DNA of 64,000 bases. It comes from Phellopilus nigrolimitatus. Its lineage: Eukaryota; Basidiomycota; Agaricomycetes; Hymenochaetales; Hymenochaetaceae. The translations under genes and the position numbers were made by a program. The notes under the pieces were generated by a model. The model saw only the letters and a program-made list of their open reading frames with translations, was not told the origin of the DNA and did no database searches. The stretch is from contig JAJOHG010000008.1 in assembly GCA_021029095.1 (NCBI GenBank), forward strand, positions 124,001-188,000. The letters run 5' to 3'. This document shows positions 1-13,740 of this stretch, piece after piece. Each line of letters begins with the position of its first letter. Positions within the stretch are counted from its first letter, which is position 1.

Positions 1-1880
1 TTTTTCATCCCAGAAAAGACCTGCCAAAGTTTTGATGTGCTTCTCCAAATCTTCTCTTTTCGCGCTTTTGTGTCCTCATCTTTAATAACCGCTTTTATAG
101 GTTTTTGGCGCTGTCGGCCGCGTGTCCCAGAAACCAAACGGCGAGATTCACGTCCACTTCCGGAACCGTACAGTCGCTGACAGAGTAAGTCCGTTCAGTG
201 ATACAACGCGTTGCCTTCGCAACCCTCGGCGCAGTAAAGCTGATTGACCTTCTTTCTTCCCTTCCTTCCGTGCCCTTCAAACACTATGTTTCGATTCATT
301 GGTTGACTGGATCCGCGATTATGACTTATTGTCACTTCCACCGATTCGGAACGACCATCGCCGCTCTGCTGCCTTGCAATAATTCTGAATATAGGTGTGT
401 CGGGCTCACACGCAGGTGGTCGTCATCGGTGTTGGAGTCGTGTCGCTTTCGTACGCCAGCGCTAACGGCCGCAAATGATCCCGTCCTTTGGAGCGTCGAA
501 GTACCCGGATGTATCGATATATCGATTCTCCTCGCTTCATTGTCTTGCGAGTGCCCTCGAAGGTCTTACCCTCGATGGATGCTCATGACCCTGGTCGAAA
601 GTTTTATGGACTCCACCTCTTCTCCGTCTTCCGCTTTCATCCATTCCTTTGTCCCCACTCCCTCGATAAATTCCCACACGACTTTAATGCTGACGCCACC
701 ATTATTACACAAGCGCCCATTTGGGCCTGTGGCTGGAATCAGCGCTGTACTCACTGCCGCTCCTTCAGATTTCCTTGTCAAGACAACTTTCAACTCACTC
801 TTTTGTCTCCATACACAGTGTCCACGTGTGCGTCTGGATAAAGATGATCTAGGCGCGACACAATTGTATACCGACGTCGATATTTGATCTTTCTCGAATC
901 ATCCTTCCAAGCCGACCTCTTCTTTCATTAACGCACGATCTTTGGGCCCGTTTCCTTTCCTTTCTTTCTCTCATTTGTTATCTCATGACCACTTCTAGCA
1001 CAATTGTAATGATACGCTATCGCGATCTGTGTTCGCGATGCGGAGGCGGACTGCTCCGAAGCCTTCGAATTTGTAGAATCCTTAGCTAGACTAAGGTTAT
1101 TGTTGTATCCGGTTGAACTCGAGCGCCTGCGCTAGCGTAGGCTTTCTCACTTCATCTATACGCTCAACACGGGTACTAGACACGAGTAAAAAAGTATATG
1201 TAGAAACCATCTTGTTGTATGTAGCGCAATCAAGCAAACTTCTTCCGTGCAAACAGATTTATATAATAAGCCTTGGAAGATTGTGAACTCTCGGCTAGTT
1301 TAACCTCAGCGGTGCGACTAATGACGGACACTTGTCACCCTTCGCACTTTCGCCTCTACACAAGCTCTTAACCGAAAGGAAACTACATATGCCATTGGTA
1401 AAAGTCACTTATGATGCATTGTAAAGAGATTTCCTACAAACCTGCTTTTGAGGCTCTATCTATGCATGAGCTGAAAGGTAGACACAAGATGTAACAAAAA
1501 CCCGCAAATGCGACTAACTGAAGCCCGAATAGTTATACTTCGTTGGAGATGATCAACGATATAAATATACGCCTCCTCGGATCGACCTGGGGCGATACAT
1601 TTCTGGTCCGAAAGGGGTAGACTCAGGTTGAAAATAAAAGGCGACTCAAAACGTGATACAAAGTTAGAGGTACACATGTACGTGGCATCGCGAAGTGGTG
1701 GAGCAGACCAAGGACGAAAAAGCCGCGAAGCGTACATACCATCAAGTAAAGATCCGAGGACGGAATTCCATGAAGCCAATCTTAACAGGTCGTGAGAGGA
1801 AACAGCGTAAACATGGAGAGGGGACAGCGTAAACATGAAGAGCGGATATGCATAGATGGTGAGCGGGAAAAGTCAATGGA
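1..1880. other. No supportable gene; a few unassigned open frames
   Basis: AT-rich spacer in which I cannot name a gene. A plus-strand frame is open over about 198-884 but its product has no recognisable motif and it overlaps other open frames. On the minus strand 566-793 reads as a 75-codon stretch of fairly protein-like composition (many Val, Gly, Glu), which could be one exon of an unrecognised gene. Minus-strand 1456-1836 is also open without recognisable content. No RNA gene or repeat is visible. Confidence 0.4.
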
Positions 1881-4458
1881 TCACGAGTTCTTTCTTGGGG
1901 GTTGTCGATATTGGCTGTGATACAAGTCGTGGTCGCCGCTGCTGTCTTGCCCCCGAGTACGTCGCTCTAGGCGCGTCATCTCAAGCGTCTCTCCCACTCC
2001 AGATGCACGCAGCGGAACGCGCTCGACGGGGTACTCCGTGCGTTGGGTGTCATTCACGTCATCGTCGATACCGGGCTCAAGTCCATGGCCGCGTGGATAT
2101 GGAGAAAGTGGCGAGGATTGACTGAGCGTCGGCGACTGTGCCTGAGGGCTCCTACTCCTATGGAACAAAACTCCCGCGTGTAGGTCACCGTCGGACTCGG
2201 CTGCTGTTGCAGGGGAAGGCAACACATTCACCGTGCCTCTATCGGACGCGATATTGTCCGGCTGGACCCATGCAAGCCGTGATTTATCACGCGCCCTTCC
2301 TTTTCCTTCCCTTGCGCTTTGGTTGGAGCCCGACCCCGAGCCAGACCCAGATCCTGAAGCGGAGCCCGAAGCCGTCATCGACGTGATTTCGAGGTCGACC
2401 GTCCCTGTCCGCGCTGTGAACCCCGAGCGCGTGCTCAGAGACTGCAGCTCGTAAAGATCATCAGTGTCGTCGTCGCCGCCGTAGCTGCCATAATTCTCCT
2501 CAGTGCTGCGACTACGGTTTCCGCGATGAGAACTGCCCGTGCTGTCGAATTCGAAATCGAGTTCAGCTGTGAGGTTCCCGATGATGCGTGTGGTGAACAC
2601 GAGATTCGTATCGGTATGAGTCTGTGCGGTTGTACTCCGATCGCCGCTGGCACTGCGTTGCCGATGGCGCACAGACTCGTCGCGTAGGTTAAGTAGGAGA
2701 CGAGACATCATCGTCACAGAGATACTGATAGCCGCACGAGAATGAAAAAGTCGTGAATTTTACGAAACACACATGTCAAATGCCTGCTAAAACGTACACA
2801 TGTGCAAGAATCGAATTCGTGCCGTTTGCTTGCGCGAAAAACGGATTGTTGAGCTTCTGCGATAAAATAAAATTCGCTGCGTTTATGACAGACATGACGC
2901 TGTTACGCGATCTTTTGAACATTCAATCGAGAGAATGGAACCAGAATAAACTTACAAATAATACATGCTGCCTGTATAGAACATAACGATCGTAAGCTTT
3001 AGCTTTCCTCAATATGGAGGTGGGTCTAGAAGTAAACATTCGAAGACAGCAATGAAAGCTTGGGGGACAGGGAATGTCAAGAAAACCGTGAAGGTCAGGT
3101 AAATGAACTGGAAAACCAAGTCTTGTTGCCAAGTAATTTTGCGAAGAACGAAAAAGGGTGGGGTTGAATATGAATTCGAAAGAAACAAAGAATAGAAATG
3201 CATACCATCTCGCACCACAAGTATCACCAAACTAGAGTGTATATGCTGATTTGCTTGGGCTTTAATGTACCAATACGTACGTGCGATAGTTAAAAAGAAG
3301 ACGAGGGTGTCGAAGGCGAAAGTTGCAATCCAGGCGAGCTTCAGACCTATATGCCGCAATCAGGGGGACAAGTATTTACGTGCATGGATTATGAAAAAGG
3401 AAGTGCGATTTACCTTGATCACTGACGGAGAAGTTTTCAGCGTCAATCAGCGTCATTGTGTGAGATATTTGAATACGGATCACACTTTTCCAACATGGGG
3501 ACACAGACGACGATGGGCTGAAAGCTGAAAAGCTCGCCTTTCACTGAGCTTGTAGACCACTGTGCGAGAATACAATGTGCATCAGTTCAATGCGCATACA
3601 GTGCCGTTGACATAAGAAGAATAAATCAATTTGGCCTTCATGTGCGATGTAGGGAATTTACAACGCACACTACCAATTGCGATAGACGCTCCTCCGAAAC
3701 TACTCGTAAGTAAGAGTACCCACAGAGCTCGGCTGTATAAGGCATAAGTACGCAACACCAATATTACTGTAGGTATGGGAAGGTTAGTCAGTAGGGGGAA
3801 TTGTTTAAAGGGATTAGTCCCATGATAGGAACTGGGGAGGCGGTGAAGGATGAAGGTACAACTCAGGATAAAGATAAGGAATCCCGAAGGAACGCACTTG
3901 TGGCTATAATATTGCTGAACACGCTCAAGGCACCAATAAACGGTGCGAACTTTGTGCACCTTCATAAGCAGTTCTGATTAGTTCCTCCACCCTCCCTTCT
4001 TGTGATTTGACGCTTACTCCTATATGGTTAAATAGGCTTTCAGCATTTATCGGTTCCTAAGTTTCGGTTGTTTAGAACTCACGTCAATGCTCCAGGGAGG
4101 GTTGAATAAGCTCAAGATTATGGGTACATAGCCGAAGAAGGGGACGTAACGGTTGAGAAAAAAGAGAAGGGTTGCGCCCGTGAAACGAGTGCACCAGATA
4201 TGCCGAACCTCCGCCGGAAAGGTGATCACATGATCAAAGTACAAAAGGGCTGTATCGCTATGTTGATCAAATCATCGCGGACTTGTTCACAAAGAATGCA
4301 CAGCACTCACTAATTGATGCAATGGCGTAGTACTTGACGAATAGGCTGCAGTGATAGGATAGTTGATGTCGACGACAACGAAATATATCAATAAATGCCC
4401 GAAGGAAAATAGGAAGGAGAATGCAAATAGTCAAACCGCTATCAAATAAGCTCGACAC
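1881..4458 (-). CDS. DUF6533-type integral membrane protein
   Basis: Multi-exon minus-strand gene of the DUF6533 family, multi-pass membrane proteins very common in mushroom genomes and without a known biochemical role. The family's N-terminal signature is readable across two exons: VKYYAIASI near 4300, then, after an intron starting GTGAGT, LLYFDHVITFPAEVRHIW (about 4250-4190) and a LFFLNRYVPFFGY membrane stretch. Further exons give LRTYALYSRALWVLLL (about 3760-3710) and AWIATFAFDTLVFFLTIART (about 3330-3270), further membrane helices of the family. The last exon (2717-1881) encodes RLLLNLRDE followed by a long soluble tail rich in Ser, Gly and Asp with an SGSGSGSGS run, ending at a TGA at 1883-1881. 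The N-terminal exon and several splice sites are uncertain. I see no definite lesion, but cannot exclude one. Confidence 0.6.
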
Positions 4459-7400
4459 GACATCGTGCAGCGGAAGAGGGTTTATGAAAAGGTGAGCACT
4501 GACATGTTACTGATGGTGCTGTCAACGAAGTTGTCACGCGCAACAAGAGGCTCGTTGATGTGCGCATGTCGGTAGATCGTGCGAACAATGAGCCTGGCGC
4601 CGTCGACGACGCCGACGTCGAACATGGCTGTCGGTGCTAGAAGGCCATGAACAAGGAACGCTGGACTCCCCGCGGACGCGGATCTACGTAAATATAAAAT
4701 TTATTCAAATCAGCCTTTCGCTAGAACCGTGGAAGTTTCGAAAAGATAGTCTACGCTCTAGGCACCCAATAAAATACATCTGGCAGGATCTGTCAAGCTT
4801 GCTGATCATTTTACTCTTCGTGCCTTCGGGCTAAGTATGGACCGAACTGAACTTTTTCACTGAACTTGCTCTCTGTCTCTTTCTGTAATGTAGATAGTTT
4901 CTTTGGCTCGGACATTACATGTATAACACCAGCTCCGTTTCCACCCTGCTAAAATAAATATATTCGGAACTTGTATGTCATCCTGTAGTTGTCAGACCCA
5001 TTTTGACTTATTCCTCTATTCCTCGACATCACATACCACTCCTCGGAGTCTCTTTTTATTGCCTGGTTTAGCTGTTACTTCCGATCTTCCCGTGCCTTTG
5101 AGTCGGGGGATTGGACGGTTGCAGGACCCCGGGGCGCCCTTGAGAATTTTTTCGATCAATCATTGATTGATTCCGAAGATCTACGGAAATCTCGGGTTTG
5201 GACCCTTCATCCCGAGTCTGGTCAGAGCCCAAACAAAACATGAAGACCTGAAGAAACTCGAAAAAAAAGGCAGAAAACAGTTCCAAACAAATCAAGCCGG
5301 GGTTCGTTCGAGTGTTCCTAGACCTTCGCTTGAAACCCACGAGAGCGAGGCGAAGCCTTTTATTGCCTTTTGATAGCCCATCACTTCTGAGTAAGTACGG
5401 AGGATATAATTACCGACGTCATGCTATGCGTATTGCACGGACGAAACTAAACACACACTCTTCTTTCAAAACCTGCGGAATTTGAGCTGGAGCTGATCAA
5501 GAAGCATCTCACTCGTGACTTCAAAGATGAGCTCGAACTGGTGTGCAAATTTGTTTTGGAGACAAAGGGTCGCCGTGGTCTCTGAATAACGCGACTCGTT
5601 CGTACCTCTTCCTCTTTCATGACGCAATATCTAGGAAATTATTGTGAAGACACGGATCATTCATTCAAGCAAAATTTTCACTACAGCGTGACGACATAAA
5701 TACACAGACGTTTTTTTTTTCTGCACCATGCTCACCGAGTGACGGCGCGTGCCCCTTATACCTACCAAATACTTCTCATGTTTATTTTCTGAGACTTTCG
5801 CAGATCCTCGTAGCAATCCTCGGCATCGTGCACAGGCACATTTCGACGTTGATTCGAGGACTCATCGGTGAAGCGAGCACTACCTCCTCGGCGTTACATG
5901 CCGCGCTCCACTTACAGTCAGTGCGATTGTTTGATCTAGTCCATCACACGATAACAGAAGCAGCTTTTCGGCTCGAACGCGACTGCGCAAACTTCCAATT
6001 AATCTACAAAATCGTTCATCTCTTCGTGTGTTTTCCCTGGTTCGAAAACGCTCCGCACCGATCAGTCGGCCTCAGGCACGCACGTGGCATTCAGATAACT
6101 ATTGCTCTAAATCTGTGCTGCGGGAGAGATCTTGCATCTGGCCAATAGGTGTTCCCTTCATTCATCCATGTGAACACGTCTTCACAGAGCCAAATTTGTT
6201 TTCACAACTGGGTACGTCCGCAGGATTGTGTCCGAGTCTCGCTCAATCTAGCAGTTGTGGCTAAACATGACTCAAGTACAGTATTGTCCTCAAAGCTTTA
6301 CGATTACACAAACACTTTTCTTTAATGTTAAAGGGAAGTCGACACAGGAGATGCTTATATTTTCACGTCTCACCAAGAACAAACAACAACTTAGGAGTGT
6401 CAAAAGGAAATTCCAAACAATACAAAGTTGACGCCGCGCAGAAGATTACAGCTGTGCTCAAAGAGGATGCTTCACAAAATGCGACACACTTCACTTACAG
6501 CCGTTTGCATAAATGATGAGACTAGTTTTCAAATATTCTTCACGTATCGTCAGACATAATACAGCTGTATGATAATCCCCGACGCAGGCATAGACTTCTG
6601 CATAATAATGTAAATAATTTAAAATGGAAAAAGAAAGGAAAATAGAGTGAGAAAGAACATCCTACGAATGCTCAAGCATAACACATTTAAGTTCGTGTAG
6701 AGCTCATCAATGAGACAGAAGTGGTTCTAGCTTGATAAGAAAACAGTATGAAACAAAGCAGGCTGTCACAAAATCGCACTCCTGATGATCCTACGCCACC
6801 TGAAACTGCATCGTGAACTCAAATAATGCTTTCTAAGACAAAGGAGAAAAAAACCACGGAGAGTATGCTCAACCGCGGACGTACTCCACTACGATTAGCA
6901 CGTTGTTAGCATTTACAGCTTCTTTTTTTATCCTCGAGCGTATGCGGCATCCCAACAGACATCCGTCCTCTTCCCCGCCGGCACACTGCTCTCAAGTTCT
7001 GAAATTCAATCGATCTTCAGGTTTTGCGTTTCGGAGCAATCTAGATTGAAATACTGAATTTCCCTGTGCACTGCGTAAACAGATTTTGGGTAATACATGT
7101 GGAACGGACTTTTCGACAAGCTTCGAAGGACTAGTGGCCACTGTCGCCTCTGCCGGTATGGCGAACGAGTAGAGCTCCAAAAGCTTGAGGACTCAGAAAA
7201 TAAATATACGAAATCCTGTGAGCACGGCAGACGGTAACCTAGACGCAATATAGCTCCGGTCGCTCTAGACAATATATATATATATATATCAATGGCTGGC
7301 GCGCTACACCCAGAATACATGCATATATACTAACAGAGTGGCATGTTTTTTTGGAAATGTATTGCCAGGTAATGTCGGCTTGCTCGGTGTAGCATATACC

Positions 7401-8718
7401 CACATCTGATCGGCCCAGCACTTGACCGAGGTCACAAGATTCCAGATTCCGAAAGCCGAAGAAGCCAAGAAATGTTCGAAGATAAAACAGCTTGCCAGTA
7501 ATCAGAAATTCTATGGACGAGGTCCTATTTATTGGCGATTACTGCCTCTACGCCGTCACCGAAGAAGCCGAATAAGCACGAGATCTGCTATAGCGCTCTG
7601 CACTGTTTATAATCGGAGCTTCTCCGGGTTTTAGGAAGTTTGAGATAGAGCTGAAGATCTTGAAGCCTACTATACGGGCCCGCGCTTCATTGGAGGCCGC
7701 TGACTTGCGCTGAGGAGATGGTGCACTTGGTGTAAATGAGGAAGAGCGAAAAATGCACTGATTTGGGTTTGACCATTGTATGCTCAAAAGCATGCATCAA
7801 TTGCGTCGTTGCATCTGAGCGAAAGCTGATTCGCCTTATGTGGCTTGAGCAATTTGGTCAAGGAAAAGGGTGATATTGAAGAAAGGGTCGTGAGTTTGAT
7901 ATCATACGCAGTGATGTGCAGCCTGGAGTCCGTTAATTCTGTGTTAGTGATGATAGTCAGCCGCTTGACGCCAGAGGCGCCTCTTGCGCAGTCGCATTTG
8001 TGTATCGAAGCAGAGACGATAAGATCCCAAGGCTCCGCGGAGGCGAAAGACGCTTGTTGCTCTAGAGTAGCAAGGCACGGCCACAAAGTTTAGTATGAAG
8101 GAGATGCAGAGTTCCCGGACTTGCTTGATAAGTTCACCCGCAGTAGTCTTTCAAAGAAGGAGAATCTAAAATATGAGTTGAACATGCGTTTTGAAGGCAA
8201 ATCTATACGTGCCCACTATAAATCAGTTCTGTTCGAAAAGAACCTACAAATTGGATGGTAACGTGGCCTGTTATAAATGTATTGCTTTTAAGCATGAGTC
8301 TCTGCCTGCGTTCAAAGCCATATTCATTAACAAGTTTCTGAATGACAGATCACGTGCAGTCAGAAGATGACGTAGAGCCTCAGACGGGGCTATCCAATTC
8401 ACTAGCGGCCAGCTCCCCACGGGTAAACGCCACGGGTACTGTCAGTATGATGCTTCCGGTTCTCGCACGCTTGAACGTCTTTGCGGTGTGAAGATGAAAT
8501 TTTCTTTCTCTCACCGAAGAAAATAATTATAGAAGCCTTGCATTTCCGTGCTACGGAAAACAGACGGTAAAAAAACTTACATAAAATTGAAAGAGCCTGC
8601 ACCGAACATCGTACATCCGTATCGTTTAGTCAGAGCTAAATGTTGAGACACACTATCATGAAACGTTGTCCAGAATTTACGCACGACTCCGCGGAAGTGC
8701 GCCGCCTGTCAGCCGACT
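4459..8718. other. Long AT-rich spacer with isolated exon-like scraps
   Basis: No gene can be supported. Exon-like pieces are a minus-strand reading starting at an ATG at 4625-4623 (MFDVGVVDGARLIVRTIYRH and onward to about 4483), and a plus-strand reading at 5472-5585 (begins PAEFELELIKKHL, ends in TGA) with coding-like composition. Neither could be linked to a family. A TA dinucleotide run lies at about 7272-7289. Minus-strand 7784-8086 and plus-strand 7845-8093 are competing open frames over the same bases, so neither is called. Confidence 0.4.
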
Positions 8719-9900
8719 TCATGGTAGCCCACGGCCAGAATTGATGGCATTGGCTACTTGACTGGTGTTCGGTCTGTTGAATGCATACCTTGTGACCTGC
8801 GTGTTAGTTTTACGAACGCATCGAAATTTACACGATCGTACCGCTCATATGAGTCCAAATACAAGTTCTCCGTACTGCATGTTGATTTAAACGCCGGATG
8901 CATGAAAAGCCTTTCTAGCCAGGATCGGAACCGTTCACCCTGAGGCACAACAAACCCGCGATAGTGCTTTAGCACGTTCGTAGCACGAAACAACCCTGAA
9001 AAAAAGATGAACAGAAAATACAAATAAATCGCATTTCAAACGTAAGCGAAGTAAGCGTGGTGCGCACAAGGACCAACCATCACATCTGTGAGGCTCAGTT
9101 CACCGCTCTCCGACCAGAGCCCACAAGCTGTGCTTCCTACCTCGCGTTCTGCCCGCTGAAGCAAACTCGTGAGCCCATGTAGAGATTCCGCGAAGTCCTT
9201 AGCACCAGATACGACAGATTTCTCGTCTTGAGATTGAAGGAATCGGTAAAACGCTGGAACGAGAGTCCTGTTGATCTGGTCGCATTGTAGCCTAACGAGT
9301 GCCCTAGCGTCTTAATATGCCGATTAATTGACAAATGAAAGACAGATGAGGCATAAAGCCGTACAAGCGTCACTTTTCGGAGGGAGTAGACTTTTCCCGG
9401 TGTCGTTGTCCGCGGAGCTATATCGGGACTCATTCTAGCACGACTCTCGCACACAGAGAAAAGTAGTGCGTACTCTTCTATGAATTCAAGGATAACTGTG
9501 CTTTCATTCAAGCTCCTCGCAGGAGAAAAATCCCCAATCCTCAAACCCGGGACGAGTCCCTTGGGGGAAACCTCAAGAAGCTCCGCAGGTTTCTTGTACG
9601 GATCAACCTCGTCTAATCGATTAATTCAGTTGGAGCGCGTTTTGCTTCGCTTTTCGACCCTGAACTCACAGTACTCGATTTTCAAATAAGTTGCACTGAT
9701 GAACCAAATTACGCTTCAGAACTCACATAGTAAGAGATATCCAGATACTCGAGTGCCACCCAGACGCGTTGGACGAAAGGGCAAAAGCAAGCTCCGAAAA
9801 AGGTTATGCCCTGCGGCGTGCTGTGTTTCTTCACCGTATCAAGCGCGTCTCCGGTACACGATTTGTGGTATTGTTTTCCGCTGTCGTTTTCCGTGGTCAT
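8719..9900 (-). CDS. Glutathione S-transferase, omega-like
   Basis: Minus-strand gene for a cytosolic glutathione transferase, conjugating or reducing substrates with glutathione. Exon 1 starts at the ATG at 9900-9898 and ends at a GTGAGT donor after ISYY. It carries the thioredoxin-fold start ITFFGACFCPFVQRVWVALE, with the CPF active-site motif of omega-type enzymes. The next exon, about 9612-9485, reads VDPYKKPAELLEVSPKGLVP and ends at the conserved NESTVILEFIEE. The C-terminal helical domain follows (INRTLVPAFYRFLQSQDE near 9270; RATNVLKHYRGF near 8970; STENLYLDSYER near 8880). A 53-nt GT-AG intron then leads to a short last exon ending in GRGLP and TGA at 8721-8719. Around 9400-9360 the frame changes between LLPP and LVRLYA without an obvious intron, so a one-base lesion there is possible. 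Confidence 0.75.
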
Positions 9901-10378
9901 CGTGGACTTGGCGAAGGGGGCCGGATAGATATCAGCCCATCGCCCAGAGGCAGTCAGGTGTCGGCATTAGCCGAGTCAATAGTTCGGCCTGAAAGAGAAG
10001 TTAAAGTTTGTACGCCCTGGCAAGGCCAATGAAGTAGAGTTGCTTCTTCATAACTGGTTATGAAAAACAATCTGTGCAAGATCGTGTTGCTCATGAGAAA
10101 CCTCAGATGGCGCCCACGAGATTGCTAGAAGTACGACGCCTCTCGAAGAACCACGGTCACTCATCAATCCGACGTGTCCGCATCTCCGAGCCCATCTGTG
10201 TACTCCGCGGCTTTCAAAACCTGTAACTACTTCCATTGCAGGTCATATCTTCCGGGTCAGGAACAGCCGGCTTGAGGCTCTGTCGTGTACACCTCGACAA
10301 AGGCTTCAATCGATGTATTTAAAACAGCTTTAGTACAGCTCACCATTGGCTTTCGGACTTGCACACTCCTTCTCTACA
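9901..10378. other. Divergent intergenic region between GST and GNAT genes
   Basis: This stretch separates the minus-strand glutathione transferase from the plus-strand acetyltransferase, so it should hold both promoters. I see no clear TATA box, repeat or RNA gene. Confidence 0.35.
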
Positions 10379-11409
10379 ATGTCTTCAGCCGCGGTCTCTG
10401 TCAGAAAACTTTCAGAGCAAACTATCACATGCACGTATCCGAGTCTTGCTTGATTCTTACTGTTGTCTGACGGGCTCTTTGATGTCTTCTGGTCAATAGC
10501 ACAGGAAAGAGAACGAGCCGTACAAGTTCTCGTCTCCGCATTTAAAGGAGGTTGGTTATTCAATGAGTCTCCCAAAGAATAATACACGCCTAATTTTCTT
10601 TTTTTCTCAAGATCTGGAATTAGCCGCTATGACGGGAGGACGCACTGGTCTCGAGCCAGCGCTCTTTCGTTCTCACCTCAATCTTTGCTTGACGCAGGGC
10701 GAAGTCTACGTTGACGGTCACGGCGGCGGCATCAATGGCGTTCTATGTGCTTTCGGTCCGGGACAAGACTCCGTTGATAGGTAGACCTTACTTCTTTGCC
10801 TCTATGTCAGGCCACTGTTAGATACTCACGCAATTACAAACGCAGTCCGCTGTCACTCTTTGGACCATGCAACGATTATGTGTCACAACTCACGCCCGAG
10901 ATGCAACAGTGGTGGTCATCGCATGTGCGCGATTCGTGCTTGGATGCATCAGTCGTAAAGCTGACTTCTTTCCAAATAATTTAGCTTCGGCCAAAGTTTT
11001 TTGAATTGACTCATGCCGCGCTCGGTAGTCACGAAGCTCGCAAAGCAGCCTGGCATATAGCGCTCATCGCCGTTAGTCCGGAGAGGCAGAATCGAGGTAT
11101 TGGCCGCCGTCTCTTGAATGCAGTGCTTCAGAAGGTACATTTTAAAGCCGATTTTGGAAATCTTTGCGCCAACATGATTTTCTTGAGCTAGGCAGACACA
11201 GGGAACGCGAGAGCGTGTCTTGAAGTAAACAACGACATCTTAGTATGTACCTACTTCTACTTTTCGATATTCTGGTGTTTAAGATGATCTTTCGCTTGCA
11301 GGTTCGTGTTTTCTCGGAATTCGGGTTTCGCGTGAAAGCGACGAAAAACTTCTCGAGCTATCAGGGCGGCTTTCCTCTTTTCTGCATGCTCAGGGAACCT
11401 AGACGTTGA
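10379..11409 (+). CDS. GNAT-family N-acetyltransferase
   Basis: Plus-strand acyl-CoA-dependent acetyltransferase of the GNAT fold, substrate unknown. It starts at the ATG at 10379 (MSSAAVSVRKLSEQTITC). After an intron comes ERAVQVLVSAFKG (about 10508-10546), then an exon with AMTGGRTGLEPALFR and a CAFGPGQDS segment (about 10620-10780), then LTPEMQQWW (about 10890-10916). The acetyl-CoA binding motif A is clear near 11055-11120: HIALIAVSPERQNRGIGRRL, where the QNRGIG stretch fits the R/Q-x-x-G-x-G/A loop. The last exon, after TTGCAG at about 11304, reads FGFRVKATKNFSSYQGGFP and ends in TGA at 11407-11409. At least four introns are needed. Exact borders of the first intron are uncertain because several donors are possible. 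Confidence 0.7.
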
Positions 11410-13740
11410 GGAGATTCTCCAAAAGACGCGCATCTTCCGTGATATAACTATTTGCATACCATGGTTTTCGATCTTCAGTGATTCAATCGACAATCAGCAT
11501 AATAATACTTATACGTAGCCCGTGTTCACGCGATATCCACCAAACCCTGACCCTTATACTTTTCTTGGGGCCTCCTTTCCTTATACTCAAGTTTACAGGC
11601 GTTAATACACAGTCTTCAGTCTTCCGCCGTCTTTTCTGAAACGACATGATTCTGACATTTGGAATGCCCTTTTTTCTCTCGAAGTCTCATTATTATTTGA
11701 CCTTTCCCCCATCATTTGCTTGTCCCATTTCTCAGTCGGGGCTACGATTATGAAAGAGCATGGCGTCAACATGGGAAAGTCCTCGGGAGCTTGTGGAAAA
11801 TCGATTTCGCTATTTTACATGGGCACCATAGTCCTGAACTGTATGGCGACGAGCTTGTGCTTTACATAAATTAGCTGTACATGGCTTTAACGCGCTGGTA
11901 GATGCGTAATGTCCGTGTACTCTAGATCTGATCAACTTAAACTGTTAACCTAAAATCCGATTCTCAAACTATAATATGTTTCAAAAGCGGAGAGCTTGAG
12001 CTCTCGGCTCCTTCTTACAGAGCAACGCTCATAGCGTAGAACGGTTGTACAAATTCCTCTATCTACACCAGCAGCTTTTTTTACCTTTTCTAGTCTTTTT
12101 CTTCTCACTTCTTGAGAACTTACTACAGCTATTCAGGCCGTATTTCACGAGCACGGGAGGCACTCTAGCGCTTAGTGAAGCCGCTTCAATTTTGGGAGCC
12201 CGTGGATGTCCATGTGTCCTGTCTTCCGAACGTCTACTTTCTGAACACGTGAACAAAAATTTCGAATCACTTGACATCATGAGCCCCTGTATGGTAATTA
12301 AAAGCTAATAATTATAGCTTGGTTAAAATTATGGAATAAGGTAATAATCGTAGGCATACGCTTAGGATTGTAGCCGCCGATGTACGACGTGGCTGCAAGC
12401 CTGAGACCAAGCATTTAAGGGGAGGAATTGTATGTCAAAACTAGGCTCAGAATTGGGCAAATTGATTTTACTGGAAACCCAACACGGAACTGTTACCTGA
12501 AAAGCGTTCAATTATCTTGACAAGCAAGATAGCGACCCCGTAACAATGAGAAACGTTGCTCTTACGTTTTTACGGGTTTCAAAGCAGCAGATAACGGCCG
12601 TCGGTGTGTTCGGTAAAAGGACTTGCATGACGAAGTCAGAGCCGAAGTTACGAGAGGCAGGAATGTTTACGCAAGCTGCTAGAGAGTCTGAACATTTTGC
12701 CATGGTAAAAAATCTAAAGCACCGGTTTAGTGTCTCTCCGTGTATGCTGTATTGACCGGATCATAAGAGATATCGGTACTTACCATGTTCGTTGGTCTCG
12801 AAGATACGCGGACGGAAGCACTCGAAAGTGTGTGGTGATCCGAGGAATTAACAAAATTAAGAGCAGACCCAGTACCAACAAATTGTACTTCTCATCCGCT
12901 CCATGTCATGCGAAGTCACATTAGCTGATGGAGAACGATAGGATTAAGAGACGCATATAACTCAAACCCGAGCTTCTTTTTCTTCTTCGGTGTTTACGAG
13001 AAGCTTATAATCCAAAGTTCGCGGCCCATAGTCCAAGCTGGTCGGATGTTTACATATACGACTTGAGCAGATACTGATGGTGAGTAAAAATAGGGCCTAT
13101 CGTTTTCAATTGCAAAGCGGCGGAGAAGTGAGGCTGTGATATGAGAAGGATCAAGGATCACACATATTGTTGCCCGGACGCACAGACACGATGTATGTAC
13201 CGCCCATAGCTTCTCATGAAGCACTATTTGGAGCTCCAAGCCCCATCTCGATTTGATGACTTGATACAGCGTAGTTTGTTCTTCTGTTGAAGACTTCATG
13301 CGCCTCGTTCTTGGCGCAAGCCTGCTGACATTCTGTGACAAGGAAATGGAACTAAGAGCTTGAAGAGGACACCGACGATCAACCGCGGGTAATACTGTGC
13401 AATCGGATCAGTATATTGGTGTATTATGCGGCTTATGTCTTAAAATAAATTTTTCGGACTCTGTGTGCTTACCTATACTATCTGACGGACAATTCCATGA
13501 CATCGCTACCCGCGCCTGCGCCGCGTCCATTGTCTCGTACTGCCTTGCATTCAAAGCCATGCCAGTATTGACTCGACCTCTTGGTCGCCAGCCTCCGTAG
13601 AACAAGTCCCGTTTCTATTTCGAGTTAGGAGTGTACTCCTTTTCGTCGTGAATAATTTTAATTCCCAGAACCTGTAAGACCGACCCGCCAGGTATAAGAG
13701 AATCTGGCACGCGGAAGTCTAATGAAAACTGGCGGCGAAA
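11410..13740. other. Spacer without supportable genes
   Basis: About 2.3 kb of AT-rich DNA between the acetyltransferase and the first LtrA-like copy. The longest open frame is minus-strand 12994-13341 (115 codons), whose product I do not recognise. Short frames around 12045-12308 and 12546-12755 overlap opposite-strand frames and lack motifs. No repeats or RNA genes were seen. Confidence 0.4.

Noticed and set aside
7272..7289. TA dinucleotide run considered as a transposon target or origin
   Set aside because: Plain microsatellite with no flanking inverted repeats.
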